A stretch of DNA of 64,000 bases from Phoenicibacter sp963588595 (GTDB lineage Bacteria; Actinomycetota; Coriobacteriia; Coriobacteriales; Eggerthellaceae), in contig CAVAIA010000019.1 in assembly GCA_963588595.1 (NCBI GenBank), forward strand, positions 1 to 64,000, given 5' to 3'. Under the pieces are notes generated by a model. The model had not been told where the DNA came from, searched no databases, and worked only from the letters and a program-made list of their open reading frames with translations. A program made the translations under genes and the position numbers. Below, piece after piece: positions 43,457 to 52,374 of the stretch; position 1 is the first letter of the stretch, and every line of letters begins with the position of its first letter.

Positions 43457-44281
43457 CTAGTCAAGATCGTCGTCGTCAGCAATCTCTCCAAAGCCACTCA
43501 TATCTTTTTCAACAAATGACGAATTAGTTGAGACTTCCTCTTCGTCAGAAACGTCAATCACTGGAGCAACTTCATTTATGGCAACCTCACTATTTGAAGA
43601 GCCATTGCCACCAGTCATGTCAAACGTCGAAGCAGTATTATGTTGAAATCCTAAGCTGTTCAATTTTGAACTTGCATCATTGATAAGATCGCGCAAGAGG
43701 TCTGCGTACTCATTTCGACTATCTTCTTTGTTCTCTTCGAGTTCAGCAATAGCCTTCATAATCGCTTCTTTTTCTTCTTCTGCGCGATTTATGATCTTGC
43801 CAGCCTCTTCATTAGCATCCTCAATAGTTGAATCTGCCTTTGAATTTGCATTTGCGATTATCTCATCTGCAGATTTTTGCGCAACTATCAAAGCTTGCGA
43901 AATTGCAGAATCATCTGCCGTCTTCGAATTTAACTTCTCGTTAAGAGAAGCAATCAGTCTATCTTTCTCATCGATGATTGAGCGAAGTTGTTCTGCGCTC
44001 TCAACATCAACGTCATCTTTGTCCACATTGATTGCACCATGCTCTGGGACTTGGTTATCTGTATTAATATTGTTATCTTTGTCATTAGCATTTTGAACAT
44101 TATCATCAAATTTTTCAGCCTTAGGCGATCCTTGATTAGATTGAAGTGTGGCAACAAGCTTATTGAGATTATCTATCTCAGTTGCAACATGCTCCAAAAA
44201 AACATCTACTTCGTCAACGTCATAACCTTTCTTAGAAATCGAAAAACTAACATTTTCTATGTCTTGAGCAGTGATTGCCAT
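43457..44281 (-). CDS. divIVA: DivIVA-family cell division/polarity protein
   Basis: A 274-residue DivIVA homologue. The N-terminal lipid-binding domain is clear (MAITAQDIENVSFSISKKGYDVDEVDVFLE). Next come an Asn/Asp-rich linker, a long Glu/Ala/Lys coiled coil (about 115-200) and a Ser/Glu tail ending in acidic residues. DivIVA marks curved membrane at poles and septa. AGGAG lies upstream of the ATG at 44281. It converges with rnpB and is divergent from the ModE-like gene. Confidence 0.9.
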   Translation of the reverse strand: MAITAQDIENVSFSISKKGYDVDEVDVFLEHVATEIDNLNKLVATLQSNQGSPKAEKFDDNVQNANDKDNNINTDNQVPEHGAINVDKDDVDVESAEQLRSIIDEKDRLIASLNEKLNSKTADDSAISQALIVAQKSADEIIANANSKADSTIEDANEEAGKIINRAEEEKEAIMKAIAELEENKEDSRNEYADLLRDLINDASSKLNSLGFQHNTASTFDMTGGNGSSNSEVAINEVAPVIDVSDEEEVSTNSSFVEKDMSGFGEIADDDDLD

Positions 44282-44345
44282 CTTCTTATCTCCTTTTGAC
44301 TCAATTAAAATTACTAGTCAATTCTACCATAAAGTTAAATGTATA

Positions 44346-44702
44346 ATGGATTATGTGAGCATTGACACGAACATAAGACCAGCTATTAAGCTCTCGATAG
44401 TTAATTCAAACTCAAAGGCACGCGCGGTTTTTGGAAGAGGGGTTGTTGAACTTCTCCTAAATGTTGAAAAGGATGGATCACTAAACAAAGCTGCAAAACA
44501 AATGAATATGTCTTATTCCAAAGCTTGGAAATTAATTCAACAAACTGAAGAAGCATTGGGTTTACAACTGTTAATCAAAAAACGCCCTAATGGAAGCGAA
44601 CTTACTGAAGAAGCTAAAAAGCTTTCACACACATACGTCAAGCTTTTAGAAAAAATTCAAAAAGAATCAGAAAAACGATTTTTAGAACTTATGAATGAGT
44701 AA
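44346..44702 (+). CDS. ModE-like winged-helix protein
   Basis: A 118-residue protein with one LysR/ModE-type winged helix: VEKDGSLNKAAKQMNMSYSKAWKLI followed by LGLQLLIKKRPNGSELTEEA. There is no C-terminal molybdate-binding (TOBE) domain, so it resembles the stand-alone ModE N-terminal family; targets are unknown. The start is uncertain: the ATG at 44346 overlaps a perfect TATAAT (44342-44347) and has no ribosome site. Either that box is chance, or the RNA is leaderless and starts near the in-frame GTG at 44355. Confidence 0.75.
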   Translation: MDYVSIDTNIRPAIKLSIVNSNSKARAVFGRGVVELLLNVEKDGSLNKAAKQMNMSYSKAWKLIQQTEEALGLQLLIKKRPNGSELTEEAKKLSHTYVKLLEKIQKESEKRFLELMNE

Positions 44703-44736
44703 GTTTTAATTAAACTTTAAAGCAAGTCAACGAAGA

Positions 44737-46260
44737 CTAACTATTGTCGCTATTGTAATCTTGACCTAAAACAACGAGAATGCTTGCGTTCATAATGTAT
44801 GTGCCATCGTTCTTTTGAACTTGATCACAACCAAGCTTGCTTGCTATTATCCGCGCATCTTGGCTTATTGTATCATCGTTATAGATAACCATGGTGGTCG
44901 CATAGTCGGAAGAATCTGCATTGCCTGCAACAACGTTGGTATATCCAAATGCCTTCAGACGTTCAACAGCAGAAGCTGCAATTCCTGAAATCTCTGTTCC
45001 ATTCCTTACAGCAACTGAAACAGAAGGGCTAACTGGAGAAGTAGCAGAAGATGCACTAACATCGCCGCCACTTGAGGTGCCTCCGCTCGCAATAACAATG
45101 CCAGTCGCTTCATCAACTTGAGTCTCTGTCGGGGGATCACCTGCATCCATCCTCTTCATCATTTGCTCCCATTGGGTCTTATAAACAAAGTCATACCAAA
45201 CGCCATCAACATATTGAGAAGTTTTTGGCATAGAAGCTGTGTAGATGTTTGATGAGTCCATTCCTTGCAAACCCTTTGCGATGTTTAATATAGACCCAAC
45301 ATCTAAGTCTGTGTCAACGTATTGAACAACCGTGTTGATCGTGTTTACTATTGTTGCGATATCGCTAGCCAAAAGTTTTGTTGCAACAGCGCTAATCACT
45401 TGACGTTGATAAGCAGTTCTAAGTGCATCTCCATCACCTAGATAGTCATAAGTGTGGCGTGAGCGGCATAAAGACAACGCTTGCCATCCATCCAGAGTAT
45501 TTTTTCCCGCAGGAACATAATAGCCCGTGTTAGAGTCGTTGATTTCAACCGCAACATCAATTTCAACTCCACCAACCGCGTTTACTCCTGCGATAAATCC
45601 ATTAAAGTCGATTTCGGCATAGTGAGAAATTGGAACGCCAGCGATTTGTGAAACTGTTTGAACAGTCAAAGAAGGTCCACCATAAGCGTACGCTGCATTG
45701 AGCTTTTGTGTGCCATATCCTGTTGGATTCGAAGTTGTCCCACCAAGATTAGTGATTTGCAAATCCCTTGGTAAGCTCACCATGGAGATCTTTTTGTTCT
45801 TTACATCAACACGTGTCAAAATTATTGTGTCACACCGATAGCTTGAAAACTCACCGCTAGATTCACGCTCCGCACTCTTGTCAACACCCAACAAAAGCAT
45901 ATAGAATGGCTCACTTGAATCGACAGGAGTTAGAGCCTCCCTAAGCGATTCGTCAATATCCCCATTCATTTGGCTATTTAAATAGAACACATAAGCGCAA
46001 GCAGCTGCTATCCCCAAAAGAAGAATAACTAGGACTGTGCATCCTGCGACCAATAATCTCTTTTTACGCTTCCTTTTCTTTCTTAAGGCAACATACTTTG
46101 CATTGCTCCTTGAGTCAGAAAAAGCTTCACCAACCGTCGCCGTTTGAGTTAATGGAGAAATAGGGAAATCGTCTCCCTTAGATCCACGATCAGTTGTGTG
46201 ATTCTCTTTACTCTTGCTCGAAAAAGAGAAATTTTCTTTCTTATCGTTGCGTTTTCGCAT
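44737..46260 (-). CDS. LCP-family (LytR-CpsA-Psr) wall polymer transferase with LytR_C tail
   Basis: Membrane enzyme that attaches anionic or sugar polymers to peptidoglycan. The 507-residue protein has a basic cytoplasmic start (KKRKRKKR), one span at about 68-92, and the LCP domain (MLLLGVDKSAERES, CDTIILTRVDVKNKKISMVSLPRD, and the DYLGDGDALRTAYQRQ block with conserved Arg). A Ser/Thr linker leads to a C-terminal LytR_C domain (VSVAVRNGTEISGIAASAVE), common in actinobacteria. It lies eight bases after ligA, so it is probably co-transcribed with it. Confidence 0.92.
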   Translation of the reverse strand: MRKRNDKKENFSFSSKSKENHTTDRGSKGDDFPISPLTQTATVGEAFSDSRSNAKYVALRKKRKRKKRLLVAGCTVLVILLLGIAAACAYVFYLNSQMNGDIDESLREALTPVDSSEPFYMLLLGVDKSAERESSGEFSSYRCDTIILTRVDVKNKKISMVSLPRDLQITNLGGTTSNPTGYGTQKLNAAYAYGGPSLTVQTVSQIAGVPISHYAEIDFNGFIAGVNAVGGVEIDVAVEINDSNTGYYVPAGKNTLDGWQALSLCRSRHTYDYLGDGDALRTAYQRQVISAVATKLLASDIATIVNTINTVVQYVDTDLDVGSILNIAKGLQGMDSSNIYTASMPKTSQYVDGVWYDFVYKTQWEQMMKRMDAGDPPTETQVDEATGIVIASGGTSSGGDVSASSATSPVSPSVSVAVRNGTEISGIAASAVERLKAFGYTNVVAGNADSSDYATTMVIYNDDTISQDARIIASKLGCDQVQKNDGTYIMNASILVVLGQDYNSDNS

Positions 46261-46268
46261 GAGAAAAA

Positions 46269-48404
46269 TTATACACTATCAAAATATGAGTTAGGATTTT
46301 TTAAAAGATCCAAGAAATCTTGTTCTGTCATAACGCGAACACCAAGTTCTCTTGCCTTTTTCTCTTTCGAACCAGAACGTTCACCTGCTACGACAAAGGA
46401 CGTATTTTTAGAAACAGAACTCGTCACTTTAACTCCAAGATCCCGCAAAGCATCCGATGCTTCATCTCTAGACATACCACTAATCGTTAAAGTGCCTGTC
46501 AAAACAGCGCTAAAACCGCTAAGAGGAGTTGAAGCCTCATCAATTTTATAATTAGATTTCATCAAAACACCTAGGTTTTTCAGGCGATTAACAACATTTA
46601 TGTTGTCCTCAACTTTAAAGAAATCTTTAATAGAGTGAGCAACGATATCACCCACCCCTTCAACGCTTGTCAAAGCATCTTCACTTGCATCTATCAAACT
46701 TTCAATGTCCAAAAATTTTCTTGCAAGATCTCTCGACATATTTTTTCCAACTCCAGGAATTCCAAGCCCATTTATGACACGAGAAAGATCATTTTCCTTT
46801 GAGCTTTGAATTGATTGATAAATTTTTGATGCGTTCTTAACGCCCACGCTGACAAAATTTCCTTCTCCATCGACTCTACTCGTTGGAATTTTAGATATTT
46901 CTTCCTGCGTAAGTGTGTAAAAATCACTTACGTCTCTAACTCTCCCTGACTGATCTAAGTTGCCTATTATCTCAGCTCCAAGACTATCGATGTTCATTGC
47001 CTCCCTGCTTGCCCAATACTTTAATCTCTCAAACCTTTGAGCTTTGCAATCGAGACTAACGCATCTAAAAGCAACTTCCCCATCAAGTTGGACAACATTG
47101 CTTCCACAAACAGGGCATTTATTTGGCATCTTCCAAGAAATAGATTCTTTTGGTCTTAAACTTTTAATAGACCCAACTATCTCTGGAATAACATCACCAG
47201 CTTTGTGAACGATAACAGTATCCCCAACTCTAACGTCTTTTCTTGCCACCTCATCAGCGTTGTGCAAGGTCGCACGGCTAACAAGAGAGCCAGCAATCAT
47301 GACAGGTTCTAGCTCCGCTACCGGAGTTAGCACTCCAGTTCTGCCAACTTGAACTGTTATTTCTTTTAGGATCGTAGTTTTTTCCTCAGGCGGAAATTTA
47401 TATGCAATTGCCCACTTTGGAGCGCGAGACGTAAATCCGAGAGATTCTTGAAGCAAGAAATCATCAACCTTAACAACAACCCCATCAATGTCATAGGCAA
47501 GCAAGTCTCTCTTTTCAAGGCATTTTTCACAAAATGCTTTAACCTCAACTCTCGATGTCGCCAAAATAACGTCAGGATTGGTGTTAAAGCCGCTATTTTT
47601 AAGCCAAGTTAAAAACTCAAATTGAGACTTTATCTTCACGTCAGAAGTCTTTGCTAATGAATATATAAAAGTCTCAAGCTTTCTCTTTGAGGTCACTTGT
47701 GGATCTTTTTGTCTGAGAGAGCCGGCAGCGGCATTTCTTGGATTCTTAAAAATTTTCTCCTTTTTTTTACGACTCCCCCCAGCTAAAATTTCTTGGTCTA
47801 TCTTCTCATTTAACTTAATTGCTTCATCATTTAATTTCAAGAAAGCATCCTTGGGCATATAAACTTCGCCTCTAAGCTCAATCTCATCTGCTGCCAAGGA
47901 ATTCGAAAAAACATCACTTTCTATAAGTTTAGGAACATCTTTTACAGTAAAAATGTTTTGCGTAACATCTTCGCCAACTTCTCCATCTCCTCTAGTTGAC
48001 GCTTGATATAACTTGTTATCTTTGTAACTTAGCGCAATAGAAGACCCATCAATCTTTAACTCGCAACAAAGTTTTGGGAAAAACCCAAGTTCTCTCTCGA
48101 CCCTAAACATCCACTCATCAAGTTCATCAAATCCCATGGCATCATCCAAAGAATACATTCGATTTGCATGAGCAACCTTGCTAAATGTGCTAGAAATAGC
48201 GTGCCCTACGACTTTTGTTGGAGAATCTTTTCTTACATACTCAGGATATTGAGCCTCCAAACTCTTTAATTCGCGCATAAGCGAATCATACGCAGCATCG
48301 CTTAAAGTGGGTTCATCCTTGCCATAATATAGCTCTTGAGCTTCTAAAATCTCATTTGTCAGTTCTTTAATTCTGTTTTCTACATTTTCCATGCTAACTT
48401 TCAT
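46269..48404 (-). CDS. ligA: NAD-dependent DNA ligase
   Basis: Seals nicks using NAD+. The 711-residue protein has domain Ia at the start (QELYYGKDEPTLSDAAYDSL), the active-site lysine in CELKIDGSSIALS, and an OB fold. A zinc finger follows with CPVCGSNVV and, further on, CVSLDCKAQR. Helix-hairpin-helix repeats (VINGLGIPGVGKNM, VEGVGDIVAHSI) and a C-terminal BRCT domain (SGFSAVLTGTLTISGMSR) complete it. It is intact, and first in a ligA-LCP pair. The 87-base gap to the divergent map gene is very AT-rich with TATAAT-like boxes on both strands. Confidence 0.96.
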   Translation of the reverse strand: MKVSMENVENRIKELTNEILEAQELYYGKDEPTLSDAAYDSLMRELKSLEAQYPEYVRKDSPTKVVGHAISSTFSKVAHANRMYSLDDAMGFDELDEWMFRVERELGFFPKLCCELKIDGSSIALSYKDNKLYQASTRGDGEVGEDVTQNIFTVKDVPKLIESDVFSNSLAADEIELRGEVYMPKDAFLKLNDEAIKLNEKIDQEILAGGSRKKKEKIFKNPRNAAAGSLRQKDPQVTSKRKLETFIYSLAKTSDVKIKSQFEFLTWLKNSGFNTNPDVILATSRVEVKAFCEKCLEKRDLLAYDIDGVVVKVDDFLLQESLGFTSRAPKWAIAYKFPPEEKTTILKEITVQVGRTGVLTPVAELEPVMIAGSLVSRATLHNADEVARKDVRVGDTVIVHKAGDVIPEIVGSIKSLRPKESISWKMPNKCPVCGSNVVQLDGEVAFRCVSLDCKAQRFERLKYWASREAMNIDSLGAEIIGNLDQSGRVRDVSDFYTLTQEEISKIPTSRVDGEGNFVSVGVKNASKIYQSIQSSKENDLSRVINGLGIPGVGKNMSRDLARKFLDIESLIDASEDALTSVEGVGDIVAHSIKDFFKVEDNINVVNRLKNLGVLMKSNYKIDEASTPLSGFSAVLTGTLTISGMSRDEASDALRDLGVKVTSSVSKNTSFVVAGERSGSKEKKARELGVRVMTEQDFLDLLKNPNSYFDSV

Positions 48405-48491
48405 CTCTTAAAGTCACAAAATAATTTACGTATTAAAATAATTATAATATTTAAAAAAATTTATCAATATTAGGCTCGGTGACAAATTTAA

Positions 48492-49376
48492 ATGTATGAC
48501 AATTTTTGTGATTTAGGAAGAAATGATCTTTGTTGGTGTGGGTCAGGGAAAAAGTATAAAAAATGCCACGCCGATTTTGATGAAAAATTACAAAATCTCT
48601 TTCTTCAAGGAGAGATCGTTCCTTCAAGGGAATTAATAAAAACAAAAGAAGACATAGAAGGCATTAAAGAAAGCGCAAAAGTTAACATAGGAGCTCTAGA
48701 CGAAGTTGAAAAAAATATAAAGGTCGGGACAACGACTGAAGAGATTGACAGATGGGTCTATGATTTCACGCATGATAATGGAGCTGTGCCCGCTCCTCTT
48801 AATTATGAAGGATTCACTAAAAGTTGTTGCACGTCGATAAATGATGTTGTTTGCCATGGAATTCCTAGTAAAAAAGAAGTTTTAAAAAATGGAGACATCG
48901 TCAACGTTGACTGCTCAACAATCAAGGGAGGCTATTTCTCAGACTCTAGCAGAATGTTCATTGTGGGGGATGCGTCAAGCGAAACTAAAAAATTTGTTGA
49001 GACAGTCAAAAAATCGATTAATGTTGGATTGACAGAAGTTAGGCCTTGGTTTCATTTGCATGACATGGCAAAAGCTATCGACGATTATATTCACAGAAAA
49101 GGTTATTCAGTCGTTCGCGAATATGGAGGCCACGGAATTGGCAAAGAATTTCACGAAGACCCTTGGGTTTCTCACACTCCAAAAGCAGGACAAAACATGA
49201 TAATGCCTCCAGGAATGTGTTTTACGATTGAACCGATGGTGAATATGGGAAGTTACAAAATAACGGACAATGCAAAAGATGGGTGGACTGTTAAAACAAA
49301 AGATGGCAGCCTCTCAGCTCAATGGGAAATTCAATTAGTTGTCACTGAGACGGGTTATGAAATTCTATCTTACTAA
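48492..49376 (+). CDS. map: Methionine aminopeptidase with N-terminal SEC-C zinc motif
   Basis: Removes the first methionine from new proteins. The M24 core (about 50-294) has all five metal ligands: D140, D151, H214 (YGGHGIG), E247 (TIEPMV) and E279. An N-terminal SEC-C motif (C14, C16, C25, H26 in GRNDLCWCGSGKKYKKCH), like the SecA tail, may tether it to ribosomes; such Map variants are known in Gram-positives. It is divergent from ligA and its stop overlaps the end of the convergent aroQ-pepP gene by four bases. Confidence 0.93.
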   Translation: MYDNFCDLGRNDLCWCGSGKKYKKCHADFDEKLQNLFLQGEIVPSRELIKTKEDIEGIKESAKVNIGALDEVEKNIKVGTTTEEIDRWVYDFTHDNGAVPAPLNYEGFTKSCCTSINDVVCHGIPSKKEVLKNGDIVNVDCSTIKGGYFSDSSRMFIVGDASSETKKFVETVKKSINVGLTEVRPWFHLHDMAKAIDDYIHRKGYSVVREYGGHGIGKEFHEDPWVSHTPKAGQNMIMPPGMCFTIEPMVNMGSYKITDNAKDGWTVKTKDGSLSAQWEIQLVVTETGYEILSY

Positions 49377-50512
49377 TCGATGACTAATAACTCATGAGTT
49401 AGATTAGTGAAACTCTCAAAACCACTTTCCGTAACAACGCCGCAATCTTCCAGGCGAACTCCAAATTTTCCCTTGACATAAACGCCAGGCTCGATAGTAA
49501 CAACATTATTTTTAAGTAATAAACTTTTTCCACGTGGGGAAAGGGTCGGCTTTTCGTGAATCTCCAATCCAACGCCATGCCCTAGCCCATGAGGCATGCA
49601 ATCACCAAAACCATATTCTTTTAAGATTGATATAGCTTTTTCATGGCATTCTTTTCCGCTCATTCCAATTTTCAAATCACTAGCCACGCTCTCATGCGCA
49701 TCTTTTGTTGCCATCCAAGCTCTCATAAGCTCGCCGCGCGGCTTTCCTGCAAAAAGAGTGCGAGTTGTGTCAGAACAATAACCGCCCTTAACAATACCAA
49801 AATCGATAACTATTGATTGACCTTCTTCTATCGTGTGCTCCCCCGCTTCAGCATGAATATTAGAAGCGTTGCTCCCGCATCCAACAAGAGTTTCAAAACT
49901 AAATGACTCTGCCCCTTCTTCCAACAAATTTTTCTCTAATAGAGACTTAACTTCAATCTCTTTCATCCCTATATGAATATGGGGCAGCACTTTTAAAAAG
50001 GCTCTATCTGCAATTTCTTGAGCATTTTTCAAAGCTATAATTTCATCATTTGTTTTAATGTGGCGTTTAAAAAAAACATCGCCTTCGTTATTTAAAAAAA
50101 CTTTTATAGCTTTTATATAAGAATCCTTGCCCTCTCCTGAAAATTGAGCCTCGCAAGCAGGAAGGATAACTGATTTGTGTCTAAAACTTTCTCTTGACTT
50201 AATGTCTGAAAGATGAACCTCAATAAAAGGAACTTCCACAGATGAAATAGCATCCCTAATTGCATAAGAATAATGAGTGTGCGCTCCAGGGTTATAAACG
50301 ACAGCTTCAATATCGCTGCAATCAAGAGAGTGAATTCTATTGATAATATCCCTTTCTGAATTTGATTGGAAGAACTCAAAAGAAACATCTTTTCCTTTAA
50401 ATGAATCTAAAATGTAATTATTTATGTCATCCAACGACAAATTGCCATAAATCTCAGGCTCCCTTTTACCCAACATATCAAGATTAGGACCGTTCATAAC
50501 TAAGATTCTCAT
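49373..50512 (-). CDS. AroQ-M24 fusion: type II 3-dehydroquinase joined to Xaa-Pro aminopeptidase-like domain
   Basis: A 379-residue chain. Residues 1-142 are type II dehydroquinase, third step of the shikimate pathway, with the main active-site residues present (N10, R17, Y22, N74 and H80 in NPGAHTH, H100 and S102 in VHLS, R111). Residues 149-379 are an M24 peptidase domain with metal ligands D237, D248, H312, E341 and E355 and the GLGHGVGLEIHE loop of Xaa-Pro peptidases. The N-terminal creatinase domain normal for PepP is missing; AroQ stands in its place. aroQ and pepP are neighbours in Bacillus, so the fusion joins adjacent genes. Last gene of the aroC-aroK arm; aroB is not in this cluster. 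Confidence 0.9.
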   Translation of the reverse strand: MRILVMNGPNLDMLGKREPEIYGNLSLDDINNYILDSFKGKDVSFEFFQSNSERDIINRIHSLDCSDIEAVVYNPGAHTHYSYAIRDAISSVEVPFIEVHLSDIKSRESFRHKSVILPACEAQFSGEGKDSYIKAIKVFLNNEGDVFFKRHIKTNDEIIALKNAQEIADRAFLKVLPHIHIGMKEIEVKSLLEKNLLEEGAESFSFETLVGCGSNASNIHAEAGEHTIEEGQSIVIDFGIVKGGYCSDTTRTLFAGKPRGELMRAWMATKDAHESVASDLKIGMSGKECHEKAISILKEYGFGDCMPHGLGHGVGLEIHEKPTLSPRGKSLLLKNNVVTIEPGVYVKGKFGVRLEDCGVVTESGFESFTNLTHELLVID

Positions 50513-50530
50513 AAGTAAAAAACTCCTTGA

Positions 50531-51085
50531 TTAATCAGATAAACCTTTATCATTATCAATTAAAATCCCGTTTTTCTTCAAAAGAGACAAAAGCTCGCGT
50601 GCAACTTTTGAAGAACCTTTTCTTGTTGTGTCAATAGAATAGTTTGCAGCATCTTCATACAAAGGCAACCTTTTTTTAAATATAGCTTGCGCACTTTTAA
50701 CGTCGTTAAATAAGGGACGTGTGGATTTATCTGATATCCTTCTTGCGCCATTATAGGCATCAGAATAAAGGTGAATCACAACTCCGGAATCTTGCATAAT
50801 CTCAACATTGTTTTTGTTTAAAACAATTCCTCCCCCGCAAGAAACAAATAGATTTTTGTCCATCTTAGAAATCATTGAGATTGCATCACTTTCTCGTTTT
50901 CTAAAACCAGCTTCTCCAACCTCATCGAAAATTTCACGAACTTTCTTCCCACACATTTGTTCAATAAAAAAATCTGTGTCTATGCTCTCGCTCCCGCAAG
51001 TTCTTGCAAGCTTTCTCGCAGCAGTCGATTTACCCGCGCCCATAAATCCAATTAAATATACTTTTTTTAGAAGCTTGTTTGACAT
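50531..51085 (-). CDS. aroK: Shikimate kinase
   Basis: Phosphorylates shikimate with ATP. The 184-residue protein has a P-loop GFMGAGKST (13-21), the substrate-site Asp in SIDTDFFIEQ, GEAGFRKRE, and the SCGGGIVL motif. The RRISDKSTRPLF lid segment is present. It lies 17 bases after aroC and 18 bases before aroQ-pepP in the minus-strand shikimate arm. Confidence 0.95.
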   Translation of the reverse strand: MSNKLLKKVYLIGFMGAGKSTAARKLARTCGSESIDTDFFIEQMCGKKVREIFDEVGEAGFRKRESDAISMISKMDKNLFVSCGGGIVLNKNNVEIMQDSGVVIHLYSDAYNGARRISDKSTRPLFNDVKSAQAIFKKRLPLYEDAANYSIDTTRKGSSKVARELLSLLKKNGILIDNDKGLSD

Positions 51086-51102
51086 GCTTAATTTGCGAGC
51101 TC

Positions 51103-52284
51103 CTATCTTGATAACATTTCAATCCTTGACATGTAATTTCTAAAATTCTCTTTAATGTCGACCATGCAAGTGTTGCCAAACATCTCTATATAAGCATTCG
51201 CCAAAACCATCGCAAGCTCAGCTTCCCCAACAACAGCTGCTGCTGGAACAGCGCAAACATCACTTCTCTCTTTAGAAGAAATTGATGGCTCAAGAGTGTC
51301 AACATTAACAGTGTTAAGCCCCTTCATGCAAGTTGGGATTGGCTTCATAGCACATGTAACCCAAAGAGGAAGTCCAGTTGTCATTCCCCCCTCAAGCCCG
51401 CCAGCGTTGTTAGTCTTTCTTGAATATTTGCCATTCTCTAAAATGATTTCATCATGAAAATCGCCACCAAAAGAGCTAACTCCTTCAAAGCCAATTCCAA
51501 ATGAAACTCCCTTTATCGCAGGTATTGAAAAAAGCGCTGATGAAATTTTTGAAGTTAAGCGATCTTTTGCTTGAACATAAGAACCAAGACCAGGAGCAAC
51601 GCCAATAGCAACAAGTCTAAAAGTCCCGCCGCAAGTCTGCCCCACGCTAGCAGCTTTATCTATCTCCTCTTTCATCGCCTGAGTGACCAAATCATCAGGA
51701 CAACGAGTTTGGGAAAATTCAATTTTGGCTAGGAGATCCTTAGACATCTCGCCACTAACAAAGTCCATTATGTTCGAGTCGTCAAATTTAATTGTGGATA
51801 TGGAATTAACCCATGAAAAAACCTCAACACCAAAATTCGCTAAAAATTCTCTAGCGATAGCACCAGCGCAAACGCGAGAGGCCGTCTCTCTTGCAGAAGC
51901 TCTCTCCAAAACGTCCCTACAATCGTCAAAGTTATGTTTTAACAAACCAATGAGATCAGCATGACCCGGTCTTGGAGTCACCTCACGAGAATAATCTTCG
52001 GGGCATTGACCAAAACTCGACATCTTCTCTTCCCAATTTTGCCAATCGTTGTTTTCAATATCTATCGAAATTGGAGAGCCTAGCGTCCTTGAAAATCGAA
52101 TCCCAGAAGTGATTGAGGCAACATCCTTCTCTATTTTTTGCCTTCCTCCCCTGCCATATCCCGATTGGCGTCTAGACAAGTCATAATTGATTAAGTCCTC
52201 ACTTACAACAAGTCCAGCTGGAACTCCAGTTACAACTGTGGTTAATTTTTTTCCATGAGATTCGCCCGCCGATATGTATTCCAT
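51103..52284 (-). CDS. aroC: Chorismate synthase
   Basis: Final step to chorismate, FMN-dependent. The 393-residue protein has YISAGESHGKKLTTVVTGVPAG at the start, RRQSGYGRGGRQKIEKD, and RASARETASRVCAGAIAREF. The NNAGGLEGGMTTGLPL block and the VPAAAVVGEAELAMVLA end are intact. First gene of the minus-strand arm aroC-aroK-aroQ/pepP, divergent from aroF across 90 bases that hold an inverted repeat. Confidence 0.97.
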   Translation of the reverse strand: MEYISAGESHGKKLTTVVTGVPAGLVVSEDLINYDLSRRQSGYGRGGRQKIEKDVASITSGIRFSRTLGSPISIDIENNDWQNWEEKMSSFGQCPEDYSREVTPRPGHADLIGLLKHNFDDCRDVLERASARETASRVCAGAIAREFLANFGVEVFSWVNSISTIKFDDSNIMDFVSGEMSKDLLAKIEFSQTRCPDDLVTQAMKEEIDKAASVGQTCGGTFRLVAIGVAPGLGSYVQAKDRLTSKISSALFSIPAIKGVSFGIGFEGVSSFGGDFHDEIILENGKYSRKTNNAGGLEGGMTTGLPLWVTCAMKPIPTCMKGLNTVNVDTLEPSISSKERSDVCAVPAAAVVGEAELAMVLANAYIEMFGNTCMVDIKENFRNYMSRIEMLSR

Positions 52285-52303
52285 GTTAAATTTAGCTCTC
52301 CTC

Positions 52304-52330
52304 TAGCATTTATAAACATAAATAATGCTA
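52304..52330. promoter_or_regulatory. Inverted repeat between the divergent aroC and aroF arms
   Basis: TAGCATT (52304-52310) and AATGCTA (52324-52330) form a perfect 7-bp inverted repeat with a 13-base AT-rich centre. A CATAAT box (52332-52337) pointing to aroF and a TATAAA-like box pointing to aroC overlap it. The position suits one repressor acting on both aromatic arms (inference). Confidence 0.45.
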
Positions 52331-52374
52331 TCATAATCACGGTTAATAGATAATAACAACTAACGAGGTTAACA

